A stretch of 9,736 nt of DNA from an uncultured Kiloniellales bacterium (GTDB lineage Bacteria; Pseudomonadota; Alphaproteobacteria; Kiloniellales; JAKSDN01), in NCBI GenBank assembly GCA_937974415.1, contig CALJXB010000202.1, forward strand, positions 1 to 9,736, given 5' to 3'. The translations under genes and the position numbers were made by a program. Below, in pieces: positions 1 through 5,386 of the stretch. The first letter of the stretch is position 1. Each line of letters opens with the position of its first letter. Below the pieces are notes generated by a model. It worked only from the letters and a program-made list of their open reading frames with translations. It was not told the origin of the DNA and did no database searches.

Positions 1-123
1 TTCAACCTGGGCATCTCGCTCGGCACGGTGAAGACCCACCGCAAGAACGCCTACGCCAAGCTGGGCATCTCCTCCCAGTCGGAGTTGCTGTCGCTGTTCC
101 TGCAAGCCTTCCAGTCGGCCTGA
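1..123 (+). CDS. LuxR-type HTH transcriptional regulator, C-terminal fragment
   Basis: Frame 1 is open from the first base to a TGA at 121-123 and encodes the last 40 residues of a protein; the start lies outside the window. The segment reads as the second half of a LuxR/FixJ-type helix-turn-helix: a recognition helix with SLGTVKTHRKNAYAKLGI, followed by SSQSELLSLFLQ, the usual closing helix of this fold (family consensus TVKxHxxxIxxKLGVxxRxE). Such domains bind promoter DNA, usually as dimers. The N-terminal sensor or receiver domain cannot be seen, so neither the signal nor the target genes can be named. The gene converges on leuB with about 62 bases between the two stop codons. The family call is fairly secure; anything more specific is not. 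Confidence 0.78.
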   Translation, partial: FNLGISLGTVKTHRKNAYAKLGISSQSELLSLFLQAFQSA

Positions 124-140
124 GCGGGAGCCGCTCTAAA

Positions 141-180
141 CGGGTGGCGCGGTAGCGGGAGAGGGCCGCGCCCGATCCCG
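141..180. terminator. GC-rich hairpin between convergent genes, candidate bidirectional terminator
   Basis: GGCGCGG at 146-152 pairs perfectly with CCGCGCC at 166-172 around a 13-base loop. It lies between the LuxR-fragment stop (123) and the leuB stop (186-188), where both transcripts should end. There is no T-run on either side, so it is not a classical intrinsic terminator. It may act with Rho or simply protect 3' ends. Position and stem are seen; the function is inferred. Confidence 0.35.
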
Positions 181-185
181 TGAAC

Positions 186-1307
186 TTAGCCAGCCAGGCG
201 GTCGAGCGCCGCCAGCACCGCATCGCCCTTGGCCTCGGTCGAGACCTCAGTGGTCCCCTCCGAAACGATGTCGGCGGTGCGGATGCCCTGCTCCAAGACG
301 TCCTCGACCGCCCGCTCGATCAGGTCCGCCTCGGCGCCGAGGTCGAAGGAATAGCGGAGCATCATGGAGTAGCTGAGCAGGCAGGCCAGCGGGTTCGCCT
401 TGCCCTGGCCGGTGATGTCGGGCGCCGAACCGTGCACCGGCTCGTAAAGCGCCTTGCGGCGGCCGGTCTCGTCGGTCGCGCCCAGCGATGCCGACGGCAG
501 CATGCCCAGCGAACCGGTCAGCATGGCAGCCTCGTCCGACAGGATGTCGCCGAACAGGTTGTCGGTCACGATGACGTCGAATTGCTTGGGATTGCGCACC
601 AGCTGCATGGCGCAGTTGTCGGCGTAGATATGGGACAGCTCGACGTCGCCGTACGACTCCTCATGCAGCTTGTCGACCTCCTGGCGCCACAGCACGCCGG
701 ACTCCATGACGTTGGCCTTCTCCGCCGAGCAGACCCGGTTCCGGCGCTTGCGCGCCAGCTCGAAGGCCACTGCGGCGACGCGCCGGATCTCGCTCGTGGT
801 GTAGACCTGGGTGTTCACGGCGCGCCGCTCGCCGCCGCCCAGGTCCTCGATGCCGCGCGGCTCGCCGAAATAGACGCCGCCGGTCAGCTCCCGCACGATC
901 ATGATGTCGAGGCCGGCGACCACTTCGGGCTTGAGGGTGGAGGCCGAGACCAGGGCGTCGAAGCAAATCGCCGGGCGCAGGTTGGCGAACAGCTCCATGT
1001 CCTTGCGCAGGCGCAGGAGGCCGCGCTCCGGCTTCTGCTCGAACGGCAGATCGTCCCACTTGGGCCCGCCCACCGCGCCGAGCAGCACGGCGTCCGCGCT
1101 CAAGGCCTTGTCCATGGTGGCATCGGTGAGCGGCGTGCCGTGGGCGTCGATCGCGGCGCCGCCGACCAGGTCTTCCTCGACCTCGAAGCGGACGGCGCGC
1201 TTTTCGCCCATCCAGTCGATGACCCGGCGCACCTGGCCCATGCATTCCGGGCCGATGCCGTCGCCCGGCAGGATCAAGAGGCTTCTATTGGCGGTCATGG
1301 CGCTCAT
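186..1307 (-). CDS. leuB: 3-isopropylmalate dehydrogenase
   Basis: Cytosolic enzyme of leucine biosynthesis that oxidises and decarboxylates 3-isopropylmalate to 2-oxoisocaproate with NAD+ and Mg2+/Mn2+. The 373-residue product has the usual family length. Visible motifs are [11 protein letters not shown] near the N terminus (11-21), substrate-binding arginines in [16 protein letters not shown] (97-112), the catalytic Tyr146 in [11 protein letters not shown], the catalytic Lys197 in [10 protein letters not shown], metal-ligand aspartates 230, 254 and 258 ([11 protein letters not shown], the family signature), and the NAD-binding [18 protein letters not shown] (289-306). A purine-rich GAGGGGGA lies directly before the ATG at 1307. 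A second in-frame ATG at 1298 would give a start closer to the family norm and also fits this site, so the true start could be three residues shorter. It lies 52 bases downstream of leuD on the same strand, probably co-transcribed. It is intact, with nothing missing. Confidence 0.97.
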   Translation of the reverse strand: MSAMTANRSLLILPGDGIGPECMGQVRRVIDWMGEKRAVRFEVEEDLVGGAAIDAHGTPLTDATMDKALSADAVLLGAVGGPKWDDLPFEQKPERGLLRLRKDMELFANLRPAICFDALVSASTLKPEVVAGLDIMIVRELTGGVYFGEPRGIEDLGGGERRAVNTQVYTTSEIRRVAAVAFELARKRRNRVCSAEKANVMESGVLWRQEVDKLHEESYGDVELSHIYADNCAMQLVRNPKQFDVIVTDNLFGDILSDEAAMLTGSLGMLPSASLGATDETGRRKALYEPVHGSAPDITGQGKANPLACLLSYSMMLRYSFDLGAEADLIERAVEDVLEQGIRTADIVSEGTTEVSTEAKGDAVLAALDRLAG

Positions 1308-1359
1308 TCCCCCTCAAGAATGGTCGGTGGCTCCCCAAGCAAGCCGTTACGGCCCGGGA

Positions 1360-1971
1360 TCAGCCGTAGAGCCAGGGCTGCGAGCCCCGCTGGCTATCCT
1401 CGAAGCTGTCGATGGCGGTATGTTTCTCCAAGGTCAGGCCGATATCGTCGAGGCCGTTCAGGAGACAGTGCTTGCGGAAGGGATCGACCTCGAAACCGAT
1501 CTCGCCGCCGTCCGGCCCGGTGATGGTCTGGCTCTCCAGATCGATGGCGACGATGGCGTTGCTGCCGCGCTCGGCGTCGTCCATCAGCAGGTCGACCTGC
1601 TCCTGGGGCAGCTTGATCGGCAGGATGCCGTTCTTGAAGCAGTTGTTGTAGAAGATGTCGGCGAAACTGGGGGCGATGATGCAGCGGATGCCGAAGTCGA
1701 GCAGCGCCCAGGGCGCATGCTCGCGCGACGAGCCGCAGCCGAAGTTGGGGCCGGCGATCAGGATCTTGGCCTCGCGGTAGGCCGGCTGGTCGAGCACAAA
1801 GCCGTCCTTGGGCTGGCCATCGTGGTCAAAGCGCAGCTCGTAGAACAGGCCCTTGGCGAGGCCGGTGCGCTTGATGGTCTTGAGGAACTGTTTCGGGATG
1901 ATCTTGTCGGTGTCGACATTGACCATCGGCAGGGGCGCCGCCACGGCGCGCAAGGTGGTGAACTTGTCCAT
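1360..1971 (-). CDS. leuD: 3-isopropylmalate dehydratase small subunit
   Basis: Small subunit of isopropylmalate isomerase. With the [4Fe-4S]-carrying large subunit LeuC it converts 2-isopropylmalate to 3-isopropylmalate in leucine biosynthesis. The 203-residue length is normal for bacterial LeuD. The aconitase swivel-domain fold is shown by [13 protein letters not shown] (18-30) and the substrate-loop motif [15 protein letters not shown] (76-90), followed by [21 protein letters not shown]. The start at 1971 is supported by a GAGGAA-type ribosome site about 11 bases upstream and by the family-typical MDKFTTLxAVAAPLP opening. leuB follows after 52 bases, giving a leuD-leuB unit. leuC, the obligate partner and common upstream neighbour, is not in the window and must be encoded elsewhere if the pathway works. 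A hairpin at 1998-2020 lies in the presumed leader. Confidence 0.97.
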   Translation of the reverse strand: MDKFTTLRAVAAPLPMVNVDTDKIIPKQFLKTIKRTGLAKGLFYELRFDHDGQPKDGFVLDQPAYREAKILIAGPNFGCGSSREHAPWALLDFGIRCIIAPSFADIFYNNCFKNGILPIKLPQEQVDLLMDDAERGSNAIVAIDLESQTITGPDGGEIGFEVDPFRKHCLLNGLDDIGLTLEKHTAIDSFEDSQRGSQPWLYG

Positions 1972-1997
1972 GGTCGCTCGGCTTCCTCGAATTCAGA

Positions 1998-2020
1998 GCC
2001 GGATACCTACCCGATCCGGC
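1998..2020 (-). promoter_or_regulatory. Hairpin in the leader just upstream of leuD
   Basis: GCCGGAT at 1998-2004 and ATCCGGC at 2014-2020 form a perfect 7-bp stem with a 9-base loop, ending 26 bases before the leuD ATG on the minus strand. The self-complementary octamer GGGCGCCC (2021-2028) lies next to it. It could be a leader hairpin affecting leuD translation, a protein-binding dyad, or part of a terminator for the VOC gene. There is no T-run. I saw no leucine-rich leader peptide, so classical leucine attenuation is not supported. Confidence 0.35.
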
Positions 2021-2050
2021 GGGCGCCCGCAATTGGCTTGCCCGACGAGA

Positions 2051-2072
2051 GCGGTTTTCGACCGAAACCCGC
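2051..2072 (-). terminator. Hairpin directly after the VOC gene, candidate terminator
   Basis: GCGGTTTTCG (2051-2060) and CGAAACCCGC (2063-2072) form a 10-bp stem with one mismatch and a minimal loop, starting 1 base past the VOC stop codon (2074-2076, TAG on the minus strand). On the minus strand it is followed by TCTCGTC, a weak pyrimidine tract rather than a true U-run. It could terminate or partly attenuate VOC transcription before leuD, or stabilise the 3' end. The stem is seen directly; its role is inferred. Confidence 0.4.
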
Positions 2073-2073
2073 C

Positions 2074-2532
2074 CTAGGCCTCATCCGGCGCCATCCCCTT
2101 TTCGCTTAGCTCCTGGATGGCGCTCGCGGACTTGCCGAGGCCCTCGAGCCCCATGCCGCGCAGGACGTGGGGGGCCTTGGTGAACTGGATGTTCTCGTAG
2201 CCGACGATCTCGATCCGGTTGCCCCAGGGGTCGAGGAAATCGAGGAAGGGCCCCGGCAGCGGCTCGACGCCCATGTCTTCCAGCGCCCGGCGCACCGCCT
2301 CCTTGTCGTCGACCACCAGCCCGAGGTGGCGCTCGTCGTCGGGCGCTTGGCTGCGGCCTGTCGTGAGCGCGAGAAACTGGTCGCCGAGATCGATGAAGGC
2401 CATGGTCTCGCTTCTGCTGCGCAGCTCGAAATCCAGGAAGCGTCCATAGAACGCCAGCGCCTCGTCGAGGTCGCCGACCTCCAGCGCCACGTGATTGAAG
2501 CCCACGGGGCGGGCCTTTTTCGCGTCGGTCAT
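2074..2532 (-). CDS. VOC-superfamily (glyoxalase/bleomycin-resistance fold) protein
   Basis: A 152-residue single-unit vicinal-oxygen-chelate protein. The beta-alpha-beta-beta-beta modules are recognisable: FNHVALEVGDLDEALAFYG (12-30) opens module one, ERHLGLVVDD (67-76) opens module two, and DFLDPWGNRIEIVGYENIQF (98-117) closes it. His14, His69 and Glu108 sit where the family places its divalent-metal ligands, so a metal-dependent enzyme (dioxygenase, lyase, isomerase or glutathione transferase type) is plausible. The substrate cannot be told from sequence. A C-terminal extension of about 35 residues (FTKAPHVLRGMG to the end) follows the fold. The ATG at 2532 has GAAGGA 9 bases upstream, and its ATGA overlaps the stop of a possible upstream small ORF. 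The gene lies 102 bases upstream of leuD on the same strand, but hairpins in that gap argue for at least partly separate transcription. A leucine-related role is not supported. Confidence 0.9.
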   Translation of the reverse strand: MTDAKKARPVGFNHVALEVGDLDEALAFYGRFLDFELRSRSETMAFIDLGDQFLALTTGRSQAPDDERHLGLVVDDKEAVRRALEDMGVEPLPGPFLDFLDPWGNRIEIVGYENIQFTKAPHVLRGMGLEGLGKSASAIQELSEKGMAPDEA

Positions 2533-2672
2533 GGCTTCACGTCCTTCATGAAAGCGTCGCGATATCCTCTTACAGTAGCGCCGGAAGGGCCGCGACCGTC
2601 AAAAATCATGAATTTTCGGCATTTTTCAGGCCCTTTTTGCTGTCTTCCGGCCCGAAAGATTGCGGTTTTCAT
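2529..2672 (-). CDS. Possible small ORF (47 codons) overlapping the VOC start
   Basis: Reading the minus strand, an ATG at 2672 opens a frame of 47 codons beginning MKTAIFRAGRQQ and ending FMKDVKP, with TGA at 2531-2529. That stop shares bases with the VOC start as ATGA, the classical translational-coupling arrangement. A strong ribosome site, GGGAGG (plus-strand CCTCCC within 2674-2683), lies about 4 bases before the ATG. The predicted peptide is basic, has no transmembrane segment or signal peptide, and matches no family I recognise. Against it, only about half of its third codon positions are G or C, much lower than neighbouring genes, and I found no convincing promoter upstream. It could be a leader peptide controlling the VOC gene, a young or foreign gene, or chance. 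Confidence 0.35.
   Translation of the reverse strand: MKTAIFRAGRQQKGPEKCRKFMIFDGRGPSGATVRGYRDAFMKDVKP
2572..2602 (-). promoter_or_regulatory. Candidate promoter for the VOC gene
   Basis: On the minus strand TTGACG (2602-2597) resembles a sigma-70 -35 box at five of six positions. TACTGT (2577-2572) follows 19 bases later and keeps the key first T, second A and last T of a -10 box. The spacer is longer than ideal. Initiation near 2565 would give a leader of about 33 bases containing the GAAGGA site before the VOC ATG at 2532, and would bypass the small ORF. Prediction only. Confidence 0.3.
2601..2616. promoter_or_regulatory. AT-rich near-palindrome in the divergent region, possible operator
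   Basis: The 16-base AAAAATCATGAATTTT is an interrupted palindrome with seven of eight symmetric pairs matching (core TCATGA). It stands out in a GC-rich genome and overlaps the candidate VOC -35 box. It also sits in the loop of a wider inverted repeat, AAGGGCC (2585-2591) with GGCCCTT (2629-2635). A regulator-binding dyad or a cruciform/hairpin are both possible; no regulator is identified. Confidence 0.35.
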
Positions 2673-2688
2673 AGATCCTCCCTAGACT
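2660..2688 (+). promoter_or_regulatory. Candidate sigma-70 promoter for the rsfS operon
   Basis: TTGCGG (2660-2665) and TAGACT (2683-2688) are separated by 17 bases, the ideal spacer. The -10 box keeps the important T, A and final T. Transcription would start near 2695 and give a leader of roughly 90 bases before the ribosome site at 2770-2775. This is the best-spaced pair I found in the gap, but the -35 box matches consensus at only its first three positions. Confidence 0.35.
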
Positions 2689-2705
2689 GTAGGGGTAGGC
2701 AGTCT
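2684..2705. promoter_or_regulatory. Inverted repeat AGACTG-N10-CAGTCT, possible operator
   Basis: AGACTG (2684-2689) and CAGTCT (2700-2705) are exact inverted copies separated by 10 bases, a geometry common for dimeric repressors. The left half overlaps the candidate rsfS -10 box and the right half lies just past the expected start site, so a bound protein could block that promoter. It also lies just upstream of the ribosome site of the possible minus-strand small ORF. The repeat is seen; the operator role is inferred. Confidence 0.3.
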
Positions 2706-2769
2706 GCAGAGTCGGTAAGGGGGAGTGGGCCGCCTAGGAGAAAGGGTTGCCAAATCGAGAGAACCGTAG

Positions 2770-2775
2770 AAGGAG
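2770..2775 (+). promoter_or_regulatory. Strong ribosome binding site upstream of rsfS, facing an ATA codon
   Basis: AAGGAG is the strongest Shine-Dalgarno match in front of rsfS. Nine bases downstream is ATA (2785-2787), in frame with rsfS and preceded in frame by a stop at 2767-2769. No ATG, GTG, CTG or TTG lies in frame between this site and the TTG at 2839, which has no ribosome site of its own. Spacing and strength therefore favour initiation at ATA, a rare start codon, giving an 18-residue longer protein. Confidence 0.5.
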
Positions 2776-2838
2776 AATACAGCCATAACACGCAGGGATA
2801 AGGCCCCCTCACAGGCGGTCTCCGAGCCCGCTCAAGAA

Positions 2839-3249
2839 TTGGCTCGAGACGCCAGCAGATTGACCCCGGGGGCCGGTCACAAGGAACCGGGCGCCGACGA
2901 AAGTCAGCACCTGGTCGAGATGGTGCAAGCCTCGCTCGAGGACGACAAAGCCGAAGACACGGTCGTCATCGATCTCACGAACAAATCCAGCATTGCCGAT
3001 TTCATGGTGATCGCCAGCGGGCGCTCCCAGCGCCAGGTCGGTGCCATGGCCGAGCACCTCCACGAGAAGCTCAAGAAGCAGCTGGGCCGGGTTTCGGTCG
3101 AAGGAGCGGCGCGTTGCGATTGGGTTCTGATCGATGGTGGAGACGTCATCGTGCACCTGTTCCGTCCTGAGGTCCGCGCCTTCTACAATCTCGAGAAGAT
3201 GTGGGGTTCCGAGCTGCCCGAGCCCAAGCTGTCCGCGGCCACGGCCTAA
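2839..3249 (+). CDS. rsfS: Ribosomal silencing factor RsfS
   Basis: RsfS (Iojap/DUF143 family) binds ribosomal protein uL14 on the 50S subunit and blocks joining of the subunits, lowering translation in starvation or stationary phase. The conserved core is complete: DDKAEDTVVIDLTNKSSIAD, then FMVIASGRSQRQVGAMAEHL, then the strongly conserved CDWVLIDGGDVIVHLFRP and EVRAFYNLEKMWG near the end. The coordinates use the first ordinary start, a TTG at 2839 (136 residues), but this lacks a ribosome site. A much better AAGGAG at 2770-2775 points to an ATA at 2785, which would give 154 residues with a polar N-terminal extension before HLVEMVQASL. The variable N terminus of the family does not decide between them. 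rlmH follows after 25 bases, the usual pairing. nadD and proA, frequent upstream neighbours in alphaproteobacteria, are absent here. Confidence 0.94.
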   Translation: MARDASRLTPGAGHKEPGADESQHLVEMVQASLEDDKAEDTVVIDLTNKSSIADFMVIASGRSQRQVGAMAEHLHEKLKKQLGRVSVEGAARCDWVLIDGGDVIVHLFRPEVRAFYNLEKMWGSELPEPKLSAATA

Positions 3250-3274
3250 TTGGGCTCGGCCGAGGACCGACTCC

Positions 3275-3733
3275 ATGCGCATCACGCTCGTCGCCGTCGG
3301 ACGGGCGAAGTCGGATGCCACGGTGGCGCTCTACCAGGACTTCGCGAAGCGGCTCAGGTGGCCTCTTCGGCTGCATGAGGTCGAAGAGCGAAGCCCGCTG
3401 CCCCCCGAGGCCCGCAAGAAGCGCGAGGGCGAGCGCTTGATCGCCGCGCTCCCCAAGGCGGTGCGTCTGGTGGCCCTGGACGGGCGCGGCAAGAGCCTCG
3501 ACAGCGGCAGTTTCGCGGCCCTCATCGGTCGCTGGCAGGACGAGGGTCTCGGAGATCTCGCATTTGTGATTGGCGGCGCCGAGGGACTCTCGTCCGAGGT
3601 CTTGGAGCGCGCCGATCTCACTCTATCGTTGGGCCGTATGACCTGGCCGCACCTGCTTGTGCGGGTGTTACTGACCGAGCAGCTGTACCGCGCTCAGTGC
3701 ATCCTCGACGGCCATCCCTACCACCGCGGCTGA
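3275..3733 (+). CDS. rlmH: 23S rRNA (pseudouridine(1915)-N(3))-methyltransferase
   Basis: RlmH methylates N3 of pseudouridine 1915 in helix 69 of 23S rRNA on the assembled 70S ribosome, using S-adenosylmethionine. The 152-residue product matches the family (E. coli about 155). It is a small SPOUT methyltransferase with a C-terminal trefoil knot: VALDGRGKSLDSGSFA (67-81), the SAM-binding FVIGGAEGLSSEVL (97-110), LSLGRMTWPHLLVRVLLTEQLYRA (118 onward), and the hallmark C-terminal HPYHR (147-151) that reaches the partner active site in the dimer. The start at 3275 is supported by GAGGA at 3262-3266 with an 8-base spacer and by the typical MRITLVAVGRAK opening. It sits 25 bases after rsfS, so two ribosome-associated factors are probably co-expressed. 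Confidence 0.97.
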   Translation: MRITLVAVGRAKSDATVALYQDFAKRLRWPLRLHEVEERSPLPPEARKKREGERLIAALPKAVRLVALDGRGKSLDSGSFAALIGRWQDEGLGDLAFVIGGAEGLSSEVLERADLTLSLGRMTWPHLLVRVLLTEQLYRAQCILDGHPYHRG

Positions 3734-3763
3734 CGACCATGAGCAAGAGGAGCCAAAAACCTG

Positions 3764-3792
3764 TTGGACCGGGCGGAAATCCCATATATAGA
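3764..3792 (+). promoter_or_regulatory. Candidate internal promoter giving a near-leaderless gpmI mRNA
   Basis: TTGGAC (3764-3769) and TATAGA (3787-3792) are 17 bases apart. The -10 box lies in CATATATAGA, one of the few AT-rich patches in the operon. Initiation 6 to 8 bases past the -10 box would fall on or beside the gpmI ATG at 3799, giving a leaderless or nearly leaderless message; that fits the absence of a good ribosome site before this ATG. The -35 box is weak. Prediction only. Confidence 0.3.
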
Positions 3793-3798
3793 GCCCGC

Positions 3799-5385
3799 AT
3801 GAACCAGGTCGCACCACCGCGGCCCGTGGTCCTGGCAATTCTCGACGGATGGGGGGACCGCGAGCAGTGCGAAATGAACGCTATCTGCCAGGCAGCGACG
3901 CCCAATCTGGACCGCTTCAACGCGGCCGGCCCCCGAGCTCTGATCAATGCCTCGGAACTGCATGTGGGCCTGCCGAGCGGTCAGATGGGCAACTCCGAGG
4001 TCGGCCATATGAACCTCGGTGCGGGCCGGGCCGTGCTGCAGGACCTTCCGCGCATCGATGAGGCGATCGACGACGGCCGTCTGACCGGCAGTGCCCCCTT
4101 CGAAGCCTTTGTCACAGGCCTGCAGGACAGCGGCGGCACGGCGCATCTCATGGGCCTGCTATCGCCCGGCGGGGTCCATTCCCATCAAGACCACATGGCG
4201 GCGCTCGCCAATACGCTGCTGGCCGCCGGCGTGCCGGTCAAGGTGCACGCCTTCCTGGACGGCCGGGATACGCCGCCGCGCAGCGCCCTTGAGTTTCTGA
4301 CCCGCTTCGAGTCGGCCACCGAGGCTCCGGTTGCCACGGTCTCGGGCCGCTACTACGTGATGGACCGGGACAAGCGCTGGGATCGCTCGGCGCGGGCCTA
4401 CCGCACCCTGGTGATGGGCCGCTTGGCGCCCGAGGGCGGGACCGCAACGGACGCCCACCAGGCGATCGAGCAGGCCTACGAGGCCGGCTTGGGCGACGAA
4501 TTCGTGCCGCCGACGGCCATTGGCGATTTCGCCGGGATCGCCGACGGCGACGGCCTCCTTATGGCGAACTTCCGCTCCGACCGGGTGCGCCAGCTTCTTC
4601 GTAGCCTCTTGGACCCGGCTTTCGACGGCTTCACGCGGGACAAGACCGTCGAATTCGCCGCCACCCTCGGCATGGTAAGTTATTCCAGCGACCTCGACCC
4701 GCTGATCCCGGCGCTCCTGCCGCCCCTCGACCTCGACGCCACCCTCGGCAGCGTGGTTGCCCAGGCGGGCCTCAAGCAGTTGCGGATCGCCGAAACCGAG
4801 AAGTACGCCCACGTGACGTTCTTCTTCAATGGCGGACGCGAGTCCGAATTCGACGGCGAAGAGCGGATCCTGGTGCCGTCGCCCAAGGTCGCGACCTACG
4901 ACCTGCAGCCCGAGATGTCGGCGCCTGAGGTGACCGAGCGCCTGTGCGCCGCCGTCGACAGCGGCCGCTTCGATTTCATCGTGGTCAATTACGCCAACGG
5001 CGACATGGTGGGCCATACGGGCAACATGGCGGCCGCCACGCAGGCCGTGGAAGCGGTCGACCGCTGCCTGGGGCGCCTCGCAAAGCGCGTTGCCGCCGCC
5101 GGAGGATGCCTGCTGATCACCTCGGACCACGGCAACGCGGAACAGATGGACGACCCGGCGAGCGGCCAGCCCCATACTGCCCATACCATGAACCGGGTTC
5201 CTGTCGTTTTGGTGAATGCGCCGGATTGGGCCGCAGGCCTCACCGACGGCCGCCTGGCCGACATCGCGCCCACCGTGCTGCGGCTCATGAACCTCCCGGT
5301 GCCGGCGGTCATGACCGGCCGGTCGCTGATCCGAAGCAAGGCGCAGGCAGGCGCCGGCGCTCCCGCCGAAGCGGCGGCCGAATGA
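3799..5385 (+). CDS. gpmI: 2,3-bisphosphoglycerate-independent phosphoglycerate mutase
   Basis: Cytosolic two-Mn2+ enzyme that interconverts 3- and 2-phosphoglycerate through a phosphoserine intermediate. Alkaline-phosphatase-type metal sites and the nucleophile are all present: Asp16 in LAILDGWG, Ser66 in QMGNSEVGHMNLGAGR, GGVHSHQDHM, the substrate-binding MDRDKRWDR and ANFRSDRVRQ, EKYAHVTFFFNGG, and the C-terminal metal ligands in YANGDMVGHTG, TSDHGNAEQM and HTAHTMNRVPV. The 528 residues are slightly longer than the usual 510-515 because of an Ala-rich C-terminal tail. I chose the ATG at 3799 because only 12 residues then precede the conserved strand. An in-frame ATG at 3739, 5 bases after the rlmH stop, would add 20 residues unlike the family; neither start has a good ribosome site. 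The next gene begins 1 base after the stop, so coupling is likely. Confidence 0.97.
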   Translation: MNQVAPPRPVVLAILDGWGDREQCEMNAICQAATPNLDRFNAAGPRALINASELHVGLPSGQMGNSEVGHMNLGAGRAVLQDLPRIDEAIDDGRLTGSAPFEAFVTGLQDSGGTAHLMGLLSPGGVHSHQDHMAALANTLLAAGVPVKVHAFLDGRDTPPRSALEFLTRFESATEAPVATVSGRYYVMDRDKRWDRSARAYRTLVMGRLAPEGGTATDAHQAIEQAYEAGLGDEFVPPTAIGDFAGIADGDGLLMANFRSDRVRQLLRSLLDPAFDGFTRDKTVEFAATLGMVSYSSDLDPLIPALLPPLDLDATLGSVVAQAGLKQLRIAETEKYAHVTFFFNGGRESEFDGEERILVPSPKVATYDLQPEMSAPEVTERLCAAVDSGRFDFIVVNYANGDMVGHTGNMAAATQAVEAVDRCLGRLAKRVAAAGGCLLITSDHGNAEQMDDPASGQPHTAHTMNRVPVVLVNAPDWAAGLTDGRLADIAPTVLRLMNLPVPAVMTGRSLIRSKAQAGAGAPAEAAAE

Positions 5386-5386
5386 C

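Noticed and set aside
123..161. Direct repeat AGCGGGAG (123-130 and 154-161)
   Set aside because: Eight bases in GC-rich DNA is within chance; no mobile element or attachment-site context.
180..1523. Long plus-strand frame (447 codons) across leuB and the end of leuD
   Set aside because: It is antisense to two unmistakable enzymes, has no family motifs, and long antisense frames are expected in GC-rich DNA with strong third-position bias.
2167..2685. Plus-strand frame (172 codons) running through the VOC gene into the gap
   Set aside because: Antisense to the VOC gene for most of its length; the VOC frame has conserved metal ligands and the antisense frame has nothing recognisable.
3739..3798. 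20-residue N-terminal extension of gpmI from the ATG at 3739
   Set aside because: The segment is AT-richer than coding neighbours, resembles no GpmI N terminus, and contains a promoter-like pair. Not excluded, but the ATG at 3799 fits better.
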